From positions 1 to 8,618 of the forward strand of contig VGIX01000058.1 of NCBI GenBank assembly GCA_016867725.1: a stretch of 8,618 bases of DNA, given 5' to 3'. The translations under genes and the position numbers were made by a program. The notes under the pieces are model-generated. The model did not search any database. It saw nothing but the letters and a program-made list of their open reading frames with translations, and was not told the origin of the DNA. Shown one piece after another: positions 1-8,459 of the stretch (positions are counted from its first letter, which is position 1; each line of letters begins with the position of its first letter). The DNA is from Candidatus Effluviviaceae Genus I sp. (GTDB lineage: Bacteria; Joyebacterota; Joyebacteria; Joyebacterales; Joyebacteraceae).

Positions 1-1385
<1,385 letters not shown>

Positions 1386-1455
1386 CGGCCGGCGGGCCGC
1401 GCCGCAGGCCCCGGGCCCGAGCGCGCGGCGCCCGGCGCCCTCCGAGGGAGACCCG

Positions 1456-3459
1456 ATGAACCTGAACCTCCTCGACTGGTCCATCTTCGCGGCGGCGCTG
1501 GCCATGATGATGGGCGGCGTCCTGCTCGCGCGGAGCCAGATGCGCAGCGTTGCGGACTTCCTCGCGGCGGGCCGCACCGCCGGCCGCTACCTCCTGAGCC
1601 TCTCCCAGGGCATGGCGGGCTTAGGCGCCATCACGATCGTCGGCCTCCTCGAGATGAACTACGTCGCCGGGTTCTCGATGTCGTGGTGGGGGTTCACGAT
1701 GAGTCTCGTGATCCTCATCATCACGGTCTCGGGATGGGTGGTCTACCGGTTCCGGCAGACCCGCGCGCTCACGCTTGCCCAGTTCTTCGAGATGCGCTAC
1801 ACGCGGAACTTCCGCGTGTTCGCCGGTCTCGTCGCGTACCTCTCGGGCGTCATCAACTTCGGCATCTTCCCCGCGGTGACGGCGCGGTTCTTCATCTACT
1901 ACTGCGGACTGCCGCAGACCGTGCCGGTCTTCGGCGTCGCGGTCTCGACCTTCGCGCTCGTGATGGCCGCGCTCCTGTCCATCGCGATCTTCTTCGTGTT
2001 CCTCGGGGGCCAGGTCGGGATCATCATCACCGACTTCGCGCAGGGGCTCTTCGTCAACATCGTGTTCATCGTCATCGTGGTCTACCTCTTCAACGTCATC
2101 GACTGGACGCGCGTCATCGAGGGGCTCTCGATGGCGCCCGAGAACGCCTCGCTCATCAACCCGTTCAAGACGAGCCAGGTCAAGGACTTCAACTTCTGGT
2201 ACTTCCTCATCGGCGTCTTCGGCGTCATCTACGGCGCCATGTCGTGGCAGGGGACTCAGGCCTACAACGCCTCGGCGAAGAGCGCGCACGAGGCGAAGAT
2301 GGGCGGCGTCCTGTCGAACTGGCGCGGATTCCCGCAGGGGCTGTTCCTGCTGTTCGTACCCATCGTTGCCTACACCGTCATGCACCATCCCGACTTCGCC
2401 GCCGTCGCGGGACGCGTGAACGACGTCATCGGCGGCGCCGGGAACGAGGCCATTCAAAGCCAGCTTCGGACGCCGGTTCTGCTCACCAAGCTCCTGCCGC
2501 ACGGGCTCCTCGGCGCGTTCGCGGCGGTGATGATGGCCGCGTTCATCACGACGGACGACACGTACCTGCACTCGTGGGGCAGCATCTTCGTGCAGGACGT
2601 TCTCATGCCGCTCCGGAAGAAGCCGCTCTCGCCGGCGCAGCACCTCCGCGCGCTCAGGCTGTCCATCCTCGGCGTCGCCGTGTTCGCGTTCTTCTTCAGC
2701 CTCCTGTTCCAACAGAGCGAGTACATCTTCCTGTTCTTCGCCATCACGGGCGCGATCTTCGCCGGCGGCTCGGGCGCCGTCATCATCGGCGGGCTGTACT
2801 GGCGGCGCGGCACGACGCCCGCGGCGTGGAGCGCGCTCATTGCCGGGTCCTCGATCGCCGTCGGCGGCATCCTCGTCCACCAGCTGCCGAAGGAGATGTT
2901 CGACGCCGCGCCGGCGGCCGCGTCGGCGATCGCCGGGGCGGGATGGCGCGCGCTCCGGTGGCTGCACAACGTGAACGGCCAGCAGTACTGGGCGCTGGCG
3001 ATGGGCGCGTCGAGTCTTCTCTACGTGGTCGTGTCGCTTCTCGGGAAGCGCCCGGCGTGCGACTTCGACAGGCTGTTCCACCGCGGCGCGTACGACACGG
3101 CGCGCGAGACGACCGTCGTGGAGGCGCGCCCTGCCCGCGGGTGGCGGCTGCTCGGGATGGGGGAGGAGTTCACGCGCGGCGACAGGGCCATTTCCATCGC
3201 GAGCTACGTCTGGACGGCGGTCTGGCTCGTCGTGTTCTTCGTCGGGACGTCGTACAACCTCCACCACCGCGTGGACGACGCCGTGTGGGCGCGGTTCTGG
3301 AAGGCGTACTTCTACATCCAGCTCACGATGGCCGTGTTCGTCGTCACGTGGTTCTCGATCGGGGGGGTGAGGGACATCCGGTGGATGCTCCGGCGGCTCC
3401 GGGAGATGCCGCGCGACCACACGGACGACGGGACGGTGCGTCGGGAGGGCGAGCGATGA
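1456..3459 (+). CDS. Sodium:solute symporter (SSS/SLC5 family) with C-terminal membrane extension
   Basis: A 667-aa inner-membrane transporter of the solute:sodium symporter family, which drives uptake of sugars or other small solutes with the sodium gradient. Near the N terminus is the family signature DFLAAGR (34-40) followed by LSLSQGMAGLGAIT (47-60). Many hydrophobic segments follow, roughly at 7-25, 47-70, 76-98, 120-145, 157-183, 187-212, 246-266, 293-310, 346-366, 403-447, 455-475 and 510-530. The stretch AAFITTDDTYLHSWGSIF (361-378) occupies the TM8 region whose Ser/Thr residues form the Na2 sodium site in this fold. After about residue 535 comes a soluble linker (to about 580) and two further membrane segments (about 582-602 and 616-636). 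The ATG at 1456 is preferred over the in-frame upstream extension because GAGGGAG (1444-1450) lies 5 nt before it and because the extension would overlap the CBM9-like gene. The stop overlaps the next start (ATGA). The substrate cannot be read from sequence; a sugar is suggested by context. Confidence 0.9.
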   Translation: MNLNLLDWSIFAAALAMMMGGVLLARSQMRSVADFLAAGRTAGRYLLSLSQGMAGLGAITIVGLLEMNYVAGFSMSWWGFTMSLVILIITVSGWVVYRFRQTRALTLAQFFEMRYTRNFRVFAGLVAYLSGVINFGIFPAVTARFFIYYCGLPQTVPVFGVAVSTFALVMAALLSIAIFFVFLGGQVGIIITDFAQGLFVNIVFIVIVVYLFNVIDWTRVIEGLSMAPENASLINPFKTSQVKDFNFWYFLIGVFGVIYGAMSWQGTQAYNASAKSAHEAKMGGVLSNWRGFPQGLFLLFVPIVAYTVMHHPDFAAVAGRVNDVIGGAGNEAIQSQLRTPVLLTKLLPHGLLGAFAAVMMAAFITTDDTYLHSWGSIFVQDVLMPLRKKPLSPAQHLRALRLSILGVAVFAFFFSLLFQQSEYIFLFFAITGAIFAGGSGAVIIGGLYWRRGTTPAAWSALIAGSSIAVGGILVHQLPKEMFDAAPAAASAIAGAGWRALRWLHNVNGQQYWALAMGASSLLYVVVSLLGKRPACDFDRLFHRGAYDTARETTVVEARPARGWRLLGMGEEFTRGDRAISIASYVWTAVWLVVFFVGTSYNLHHRVDDAVWARFWKAYFYIQLTMAVFVVTWFSIGGVRDIRWMLRRLREMPRDHTDDGTVRREGER

Positions 3460-4511
3460 GGGCGTGGCTTGACGCTTTGGTCGCGTTGGTCGTCGCAGCG
3501 GCCGCCGCGGGCGGCGCGGGGGCGGGGCCCGCGACGGGCGCGTCTCCGGCGGAGACGCTGGTCGTCGCCGTCTTCGAGGACGAGACGATCGCGTTCTCCG
3601 AGGCCGCGCCCGGGCGGGGCGCCGCCGCGGGTGTGACCGTCGAGGACAACGGTCGCGTCGTCGCGCGGACCGTCGCGGTCGAGCCGCCGGCGTCCTGCAC
3701 GCGCATCGTGGCGCGCGTCACGACGAGACCGGTGCCGAAGGACGAGGTGAGCGTCCACGACCCGTGGGACCGCGCGGGGTGCGTGCGGCTGTCGGTCCAC
3801 GGCGCCCCCGACGTCGAGCTCGTGAAGTTCGTGACGGCGTACGGCGGCGAGACCACGCACGAGGCGGACGTCACCGCGCTCGCGCCGCTTCTCCGTGGCG
3901 AGTGCGCGCTCAGAGGGTTCGTGGACACCTGGCTCAGCCCCGCGTGGCGGATGGACTTCGCCCTCGTGTTCGAGACGGGCCCCGAGCCGGCGCTCGACGG
4001 CGTGCCGACCACGCCGCCCGCAGACGCGGCGGACTGGGTGCTGCCGCTCCTCTACGAGGAGAGCGTCACGACCGAGCGGCTCGCGAACGGGCCGGTCGCG
4101 GTCGCTGTGACGGTGCCGCCCGGGACGGGGCGCGTCGTGCTGCGCTACCTCGTGTCGGGGCACTGCACGGACGGCAGGGACGCCGACGAGTTCGTGAGCA
4201 AGGACAACGTCGTCGTCGTGGACGGCGCCGAGGTCGAGCGGTTCAGGCCGTGGCGCGACGACTGCCGGCGCTTCCGCGAGGTGAACCCGTACACGCGGCG
4301 CTGGTCGGACGGCTGGTGGTCGTCGGACTACAGCCGGAGCGGCTGGTGCCCAGGCGACCGCGTGCCGCCGCGGCTCGTGGACCTCTCCGGCGTGCTCGCG
4401 CCGGGGCCGCACACGGTGTCGTTCCACGTCGAGGGCGTGCGGCCGAGGGACGAGGACGGGCACTTCGGCTACTGGCGCGTCTCGGCCGCGCTCCTCGGTT
4501 GGATGGAGTGA
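3456..4511 (+). CDS. Secreted PNGase F-family peptide-N4-(N-acetyl-beta-glucosaminyl)asparagine amidase homologue
   Basis: A 351-aa protein whose start overlaps the symporter stop (ATGA), so the two are translationally coupled. Residues 1-23 form a signal peptide (hydrophobic core LVALVVAAAAA, likely cut after AGA at 21-23), so it acts outside the cytoplasm. PNGase F removes whole N-glycans by hydrolysing the bond between asparagine and GlcNAc. By my own alignment from memory with Elizabethkingia PNGase F, HDPWDRAG (101-108) matches EWDRYA with the catalytic Asp60, giving Asp105 here. FVDTWLSPAW (155-164) matches the ETWL segment, so Glu118 is replaced by Asp157. ADEFVSKD (243-250) carries Glu245 at the place of Glu206. 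SRSGWCPGD (293-301) matches DRAGWCPGM, with Cys270-Cys298 the likely counterpart of the Cys231-Cys252 disulfide. Two jelly-roll domains are expected, about 30-175 and 190-350; the C-terminal RPRDEDGHFGYWRVSA lies in the second. The family call is firm; activity on glycoproteins is unproven. Confidence 0.85.
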   Translation: MRAWLDALVALVVAAAAAGGAGAGPATGASPAETLVVAVFEDETIAFSEAAPGRGAAAGVTVEDNGRVVARTVAVEPPASCTRIVARVTTRPVPKDEVSVHDPWDRAGCVRLSVHGAPDVELVKFVTAYGGETTHEADVTALAPLLRGECALRGFVDTWLSPAWRMDFALVFETGPEPALDGVPTTPPADAADWVLPLLYEESVTTERLANGPVAVAVTVPPGTGRVVLRYLVSGHCTDGRDADEFVSKDNVVVVDGAEVERFRPWRDDCRRFREVNPYTRRWSDGWWSSDYSRSGWCPGDRVPPRLVDLSGVLAPGPHTVSFHVEGVRPRDEDGHFGYWRVSAALLGWME

Positions 4512-4534
4512 GGCGCGTCCTCGCGGAGGTGCGA

Positions 4535-5500
4535 ATGGCCCTCGTCCGATCCGCCGCAAACCCCATCCTCACGCGGCGCGACGTCCCCGCGGTGCCGCCG
4601 CGCGTCGTGGACCCCACCTCGGTGTTCAACCCGGGCGCGGTGCGCCACGCGGGCGCGTTCGTGCTTCTCCTGCGCGTGCAGACGCGCGGGCGCGAGACGC
4701 ACCTCATGGTCGCGCGGGGCGCCGACGGCGAGCGGTTCGAGGTCGAGCCGCGCGTCGTCGAGCTCGCGGGCGTCGAGCGCGTGCGAGGATGCGTCCACCA
4801 CGTGTACGACCCGCGCGTGACGCCGCTCGGCGGCTCGTATCTCGTGACCGTCGCCATGGACGTGGACGACCGGTGCCTGTCGGGCCTCGCGCGGACGGAC
4901 GACTTCGACCGCTTCGAGTTCCTCGGTGTCACCGGGGATGCCGACGTGAGGAACGTCGTGCTCTTCCCCGAGCGCGTCGGGGGCCGGTACCTGCGGCTCG
5001 CGCGGCCGAACACGGTCGCTGCGGCCGGCGCGGCGCCGAGCGGCGACACGATCGTGCTCGAGGAGTCGGACGACCTCCTGCGCTGGCGCGCGGCGGGCGA
5101 GGTGATGCGCGGGCGCTTCCACTCCTGGGACGAGCTCATCGGGGCCGGCCCGCCGCCGCTCAAGACGCGCGAGGGCTGGCTCGTCGTGTACCACGGCGTT
5201 GCGACGCACCTCTCGAGCGCGCACATCTACCAGGCCGGCGTCGCGCTCCTCGACCTCGCGGACCCCTCGCGCGTGCTCGCGCGCTCGCGCAACAACATCC
5301 TCGAGCCGCGCGAGCCGTACGAGCACGTCGGGCAGGTGCCGAACGTGGTGTTCCCCACCGGGCTCGTCGTCGACCGCGTGGACCCCGACGGCTTCGCGCC
5401 GGCCGACGCACGGGCGTTCCTGTACTACGGCGCGGCGGACCTCTGCGTCTGCCTCGCGACCGCGACGGTCGGCGACCTCGTCGCGGCCTGTCACGACTGA
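4535..5500 (+). CDS. GH130 beta-1,4-mannoside phosphorylase, probably Man-beta-1,4-GlcNAc type
   Basis: A 321-aa protein with no signal peptide, therefore cytoplasmic. GH130 enzymes are five-bladed beta-propellers that split beta-mannosides with phosphate to give alpha-mannose 1-phosphate. Typical marks are ANPIL (8-12), TSVFNPGAV (28-36), VYDPRVT (90-96) whose Asp92 is the expected proton donor, GLARTDDFDRFEFLG (117-131), LARPN (155-159) and KTREGWLVVYHG (210-221). The last holds the Lys and His (210, 220) of the phosphate-binding pocket. The short length, without the N-terminal extension of mannosyl-glucose phosphorylases, favours the group holding mannosyl-N-acetylglucosamine and mannooligosaccharide phosphorylases. 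Its neighbours, a PNGase F and an alpha-mannosidase, favour the N-glycan core linkage. The ATG at 4535 has GGAGG (4525-4529) 5 nt upstream and lies 23 nt after the previous stop. A GTG at 4508 would add nine residues and lacks such a site. A beta-mannan role cannot be excluded, and some GH130 members are hydrolases. Confidence 0.85.
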   Translation: MALVRSAANPILTRRDVPAVPPRVVDPTSVFNPGAVRHAGAFVLLLRVQTRGRETHLMVARGADGERFEVEPRVVELAGVERVRGCVHHVYDPRVTPLGGSYLVTVAMDVDDRCLSGLARTDDFDRFEFLGVTGDADVRNVVLFPERVGGRYLRLARPNTVAAAGAAPSGDTIVLEESDDLLRWRAAGEVMRGRFHSWDELIGAGPPPLKTREGWLVVYHGVATHLSSAHIYQAGVALLDLADPSRVLARSRNNILEPREPYEHVGQVPNVVFPTGLVVDRVDPDGFAPADARAFLYYGAADLCVCLATATVGDLVAACHD

Positions 5501-5552
5501 CGCGTCGCGGCCGCCGGTGCGCCCGCCGCGCGACCCGACCGACGGAGGACCG

Positions 5553-8354
5553 ATGCCGAGCGAGCCCCGCGTCACAGGCTCCGCGCCGACCGCGCCCCGG
5601 AAGGCGTTCGTCGTCTCGCACACGCACTGGGACCGCGAGTGGTACCTCACGTTCCACGAGTTCCGGGCGCTTCTCGTTCGCGTGGTGCGGCGCGCGCTCG
5701 ACGCGCTCGAGGGCGACCCCTCGTTCCGGCACTTCGTCCTCGACGGGCAGGCCGTGGTCCTCGAGGACCATCTCGAGATCCGTCCCGAGGACCGGCCCCG
5801 CGTCGAGCGGCTCGTCCAACGCGGCGCGCTCTCGGTGGGGCCGTGGTACGTCCTGCCCGACGAGTTCCTCGTGAGCGGCGAGGCGCTCGTGAGGAACCTC
5901 CTCGTCGGCCACTCGGTCGCCCGCGCGTTCGGGCCCGTGCAGAAGGTCGGCTACCTTCCCGACACGTTCGGCCACACCGCGCAGATGCCCCAGCTCCTCG
6001 CGCGCTCGGGCATCGGCTCGTTCGTCTACACGCGAGGGAGCGGCGACGAGCTGGACGGCCTCGGCCTCGAGTACCGCTGGCGCGCGCCCGACGGGAGCGA
6101 GGTCCTGGCGGTGAACCAGTGGGGCGGATACTGCAACGCGGGCGGGCTCGGGCACGAGGAGATCTGGCACGCGCACACGCGTCGCGAGGTGGACGTCGAC
6201 CGGGCGGTCGAGCGCGTCCGCGCGTCGTTCGCCGCGATGGGGGAGCGGTCGAACGGCGACGTGTGGCTCCTCAACAACGGCTGCGACCACTTCCCGCCGC
6301 AGGCGCGGCTCGGGGAGGTCCTCGACGCGCTCCGCGCGGCGTTCCCGCGGACCGAGTTCGTCCACGCGGGGTTCGCGGAGTTCGTCGAGGAGGTCGCGCG
6401 GAGCGGCGCGGCGGCGGAGGTCCACGAGGGCGAGCTTCTCTCGGGGAAGCACCACCCCATCCTGACGGGCGTGTGGTCGGCCCGGATGCCCCTCAAGCAG
6501 GAGAACGACGACGCGCAGTCGCTGCTCGCCGACCGCCTGGAGCCGCTCGCGGCCCACGCGCACTTCGTGCTCGGACGCGAGTATCCATCTGGCGCGCTCG
6601 CGTTCGCGTGGAAGGAGCTTCTCAAGAACCACCCGCACGACTCCATCTGCGGATGCAGCACCGACGCCGTGCACCGGCAGATGCTCCCGCGGTTCGCGGC
6701 CGTCCGCGAGACGGCCGAGCAGCTCCTGAGGCTCGAGCTCGAGAACATCGCGCCCACGTTCGCGCGGCGCGGCGAGGACGACCGCGAGACGGTCATCGCC
6801 GTCGCGAACCCGCTGCCGACGCGGCGCACCGAGGTCGTGACCAGGCTCGTCGTGCTGCAGCCGCCGGGCGCGGACCCGTCGCGCCTCGCGCTCCTCGACG
6901 AGCGCGGCCGCGCCGTGCCCATGAGGGTGCTCGAGTCGCGGCGCATCGAGCGGTTCTGGGGCATCGACTATCGGACCGCCCTCGACTACGAGTCGCAGCG
7001 GGCGACGTTCGACGGCTACCTCAGGGACTTCGGGCCGCGCATCGTGCGCTCCGACGACGGCCGCGACCGGAGCGACCAGTTCCTGACCATCCAGTTCCTC
7101 GCCGAGGACCTCCCGGGCGTCGGGCACGCGTGCTACCGGCTGGTGGAGGGTGACGAAGCCCCGGGGCATGCCGCCGACGACCGGCGGGCGGCCGGGGCGG
7201 TGACCGTCGCGGGCGAGACGATCGAGAACGGGCACTGCGCGGTGACGCTCCACCACGACGGCACGTTCGATCTCACGCACACGGCGACCGGGCGCGTGTT
7301 CCGCGGGCTCGGCGTCCTCGAGGACGGCGAGGACGTCGGGGACGAGTACGACCACTCGCCGGCGCCCGAGCCGCTCACGGTAAGCTCGCGCGGCGCGGGC
7401 GGCGCCGTGCGCGTCGTCGAGGACACGGGGTTCGCAGGCGCGCTCGAGGCGTCCTTCACGCTCAGGCTCCCGGCCTCCATCGAGCCCGACCGCGCGCGGC
7501 GCAGAACGGCGCTCGTGGACTGCCCCGTTGCCGTGCGCGTCCGCCTCACTCGCGGAAACCCCGTCGTGGACGTCGAGGTCCGCTTCGAGAACCGCGCCTG
7601 CGACCACCGCCTGCGGGCGCTCTTCCCGACGGGCATCGCGACCCCGACGGTGCTCTCCGACGGCCACTTCCTCGTCAACGAGCGCCCGGTGGACGCCGAG
7701 CCGCATCCCGACTGGCTCCAGCCGCCGGCCGGCACCGTTCCGCAGCAGGAGTTCTCGGCGGTGGAGGGCGGCTTGTGCGGGCTCGCCGTGTTCGCGCGGG
7801 GGCTGCCCGAGGTCGAACCGGTTCACGCCGCCGACGGGTCGGTCACCCTGGCACTCACGCTCCTCCGCTGCGTCGGGTGGCTGTCGCGCGACGACTTCCC
7901 GATGCGGCGCATGAACGCAGGGCCCACCATCCCGACGCCCGACGCGCAATGTGAGGGGCCGCACGCGTTCCGCCTCGCCGTGCTCGCGTACGAACGGACG
8001 TGTTCGGCCGCCGGCGTGAAGCGGGCGAGCCGCCTGTGGCGGACGCCGGTCCTCGCGGTCCAGGGGGTGAGCGACCTCCACGTCCCCGGCGCGTGGCTCC
8101 TCGAGGCGCCCGGCGACCCGCTCTGCGTGACAGCGGTCAAGAGGCACGAGGAGCGCGACACGCTCGTCGTGCGCTTCGTCAACCTCGCCGGCGGGCGCGA
8201 GGCGGCCACGCTGACGCTTGGCCGCGACGTCGCAGCGGCCTGGCGGACGGACCTCCTCGAGGAGCGCCTGGGCGCCCTTCCGGTCGCCGGCCGCGAGGTG
8301 AGCATCGTCCTCGGCCCGCACGAGATCGCGACGGTGGAGATCGCCTTCGCGTAG
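5553..8354 (+). CDS. GH38 alpha-mannosidase, bacterial type
   Basis: A 933-aa cytoplasmic retaining alpha-mannosidase; no signal peptide. The catalytic barrel (about 17-280) opens with SHTHWDREWY (22-31), in which His25 or His23 and Asp27 are zinc ligands. It contains YLPDTFGH (134-141) with Asp137 as the expected nucleophile and zinc ligand, and NNGCDHFPPQ (241-250) with Asp245 as a possible acid/base. A helical middle domain follows (about 300-380, GVWSARMPLKQENDDAQ onward), ending in KNHPHDSICGCS (358-369), the usual site of the last zinc-binding His. The rest is the C-terminal beta-sandwich region; near its end are VGWLSRDDFPMR and AGPTIPTPDAQCEG. Length and motif spelling match the bacterial group containing MngB and the streptococcal alpha-1,3-mannosidase, not the lysosomal type. 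It probably trims alpha-mannoses from imported N-glycan fragments. GGAGG at 5544-5548 supports the ATG, 52 nt after the GH130 stop. Linkage specificity cannot be told; a mannosylglycerate hydrolase is the main alternative. Confidence 0.9.
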   Translation: MPSEPRVTGSAPTAPRKAFVVSHTHWDREWYLTFHEFRALLVRVVRRALDALEGDPSFRHFVLDGQAVVLEDHLEIRPEDRPRVERLVQRGALSVGPWYVLPDEFLVSGEALVRNLLVGHSVARAFGPVQKVGYLPDTFGHTAQMPQLLARSGIGSFVYTRGSGDELDGLGLEYRWRAPDGSEVLAVNQWGGYCNAGGLGHEEIWHAHTRREVDVDRAVERVRASFAAMGERSNGDVWLLNNGCDHFPPQARLGEVLDALRAAFPRTEFVHAGFAEFVEEVARSGAAAEVHEGELLSGKHHPILTGVWSARMPLKQENDDAQSLLADRLEPLAAHAHFVLGREYPSGALAFAWKELLKNHPHDSICGCSTDAVHRQMLPRFAAVRETAEQLLRLELENIAPTFARRGEDDRETVIAVANPLPTRRTEVVTRLVVLQPPGADPSRLALLDERGRAVPMRVLESRRIERFWGIDYRTALDYESQRATFDGYLRDFGPRIVRSDDGRDRSDQFLTIQFLAEDLPGVGHACYRLVEGDEAPGHAADDRRAAGAVTVAGETIENGHCAVTLHHDGTFDLTHTATGRVFRGLGVLEDGEDVGDEYDHSPAPEPLTVSSRGAGGAVRVVEDTGFAGALEASFTLRLPASIEPDRARRRTALVDCPVAVRVRLTRGNPVVDVEVRFENRACDHRLRALFPTGIATPTVLSDGHFLVNERPVDAEPHPDWLQPPAGTVPQQEFSAVEGGLCGLAVFARGLPEVEPVHAADGSVTLALTLLRCVGWLSRDDFPMRRMNAGPTIPTPDAQCEGPHAFRLAVLAYERTCSAAGVKRASRLWRTPVLAVQGVSDLHVPGAWLLEAPGDPLCVTAVKRHEERDTLVVRFVNLAGGREAATLTLGRDVAAAWRTDLLEERLGALPVAGREVSIVLGPHEIATVEIAFA

Positions 8355-8369
8355 GCCGCGCGCGGGCGC

Positions 8370-8397
8370 TTGAACCGCGCCTCGTTCCTGCTAGAAT
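8370..8397 (+). promoter_or_regulatory. Predicted sigma70-type promoter with extended -10 for the P5C dehydrogenase gene
   Basis: TTGAAC (8370-8375) and TAGAAT (8392-8397) are 16 nt apart, and the -10 is preceded by TGC (8389-8391), an extended -10 element. It lies in the only AT-richer patch between two GC-rich genes, 62 nt before the next ATG. Predicted transcription start is about 8403-8405. This separates the dehydrogenase gene from the glycan operon. Confidence 0.65.
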
Positions 8398-8402
8398 GGA
8401 CT

Positions 8403-8424
8403 CCGCCGCCCGCCCGGGCGGCGG
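8403..8424 (+). promoter_or_regulatory. Perfect 9-bp GC stem-loop at the predicted 5' end of the pruA transcript
   Basis: CCGCCGCCC (8403-8411) pairs perfectly with GGGCGGCGG (8416-8424) across a GCCC loop. All nine pairs are G-C. It has no T tract after it, so it is a poor intrinsic terminator as read on the plus strand. Its place right at the predicted transcription start suggests a 5' stabilising hairpin, but a rho-independent-like stop for upstream read-through without a U tract, or an operator, is also possible. Confidence 0.45.
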
Positions 8425-8459
8425 ATGCTCACTGCGACGCCCTCACACAAGGAGTCGGG

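Noticed and set aside
1683-3455. Open frame upstream of and in phase with the PNGase F gene, overlapping the symporter
   Set aside because: It is an out-of-frame reading of the symporter, low in complexity and Arg-rich. The true PNGase F start at 3456 is followed by a proper signal peptide.
5504-5534. Inverted repeat GTCGCG ... CGCGAC between the GH130 and GH38 genes
   Set aside because: Only six paired bases with a large mismatched interior and no T tract. Such repeats are expected by chance at this GC content, and it does not justify a terminator call.
5160-8321. Very long open frame on the minus strand, over 1000 codons, opposite GH38
   Set aside because: Its translation is rich in Arg, Glu, Val and Ala repeats with no recognisable domain, while the plus strand has intact GH38 catalytic motifs. 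It is the usual antisense shadow in a GC-rich gene with strong third-position bias.
8360-8380. Inverted repeat GCGCGG ... CCGCGC just after the GH38 stop as an operon terminator
   Set aside because: Six GC pairs with a 9-nt loop, but no following T run, and the right half overlaps the predicted -35 of the next promoter. Too weak to list as a terminator.
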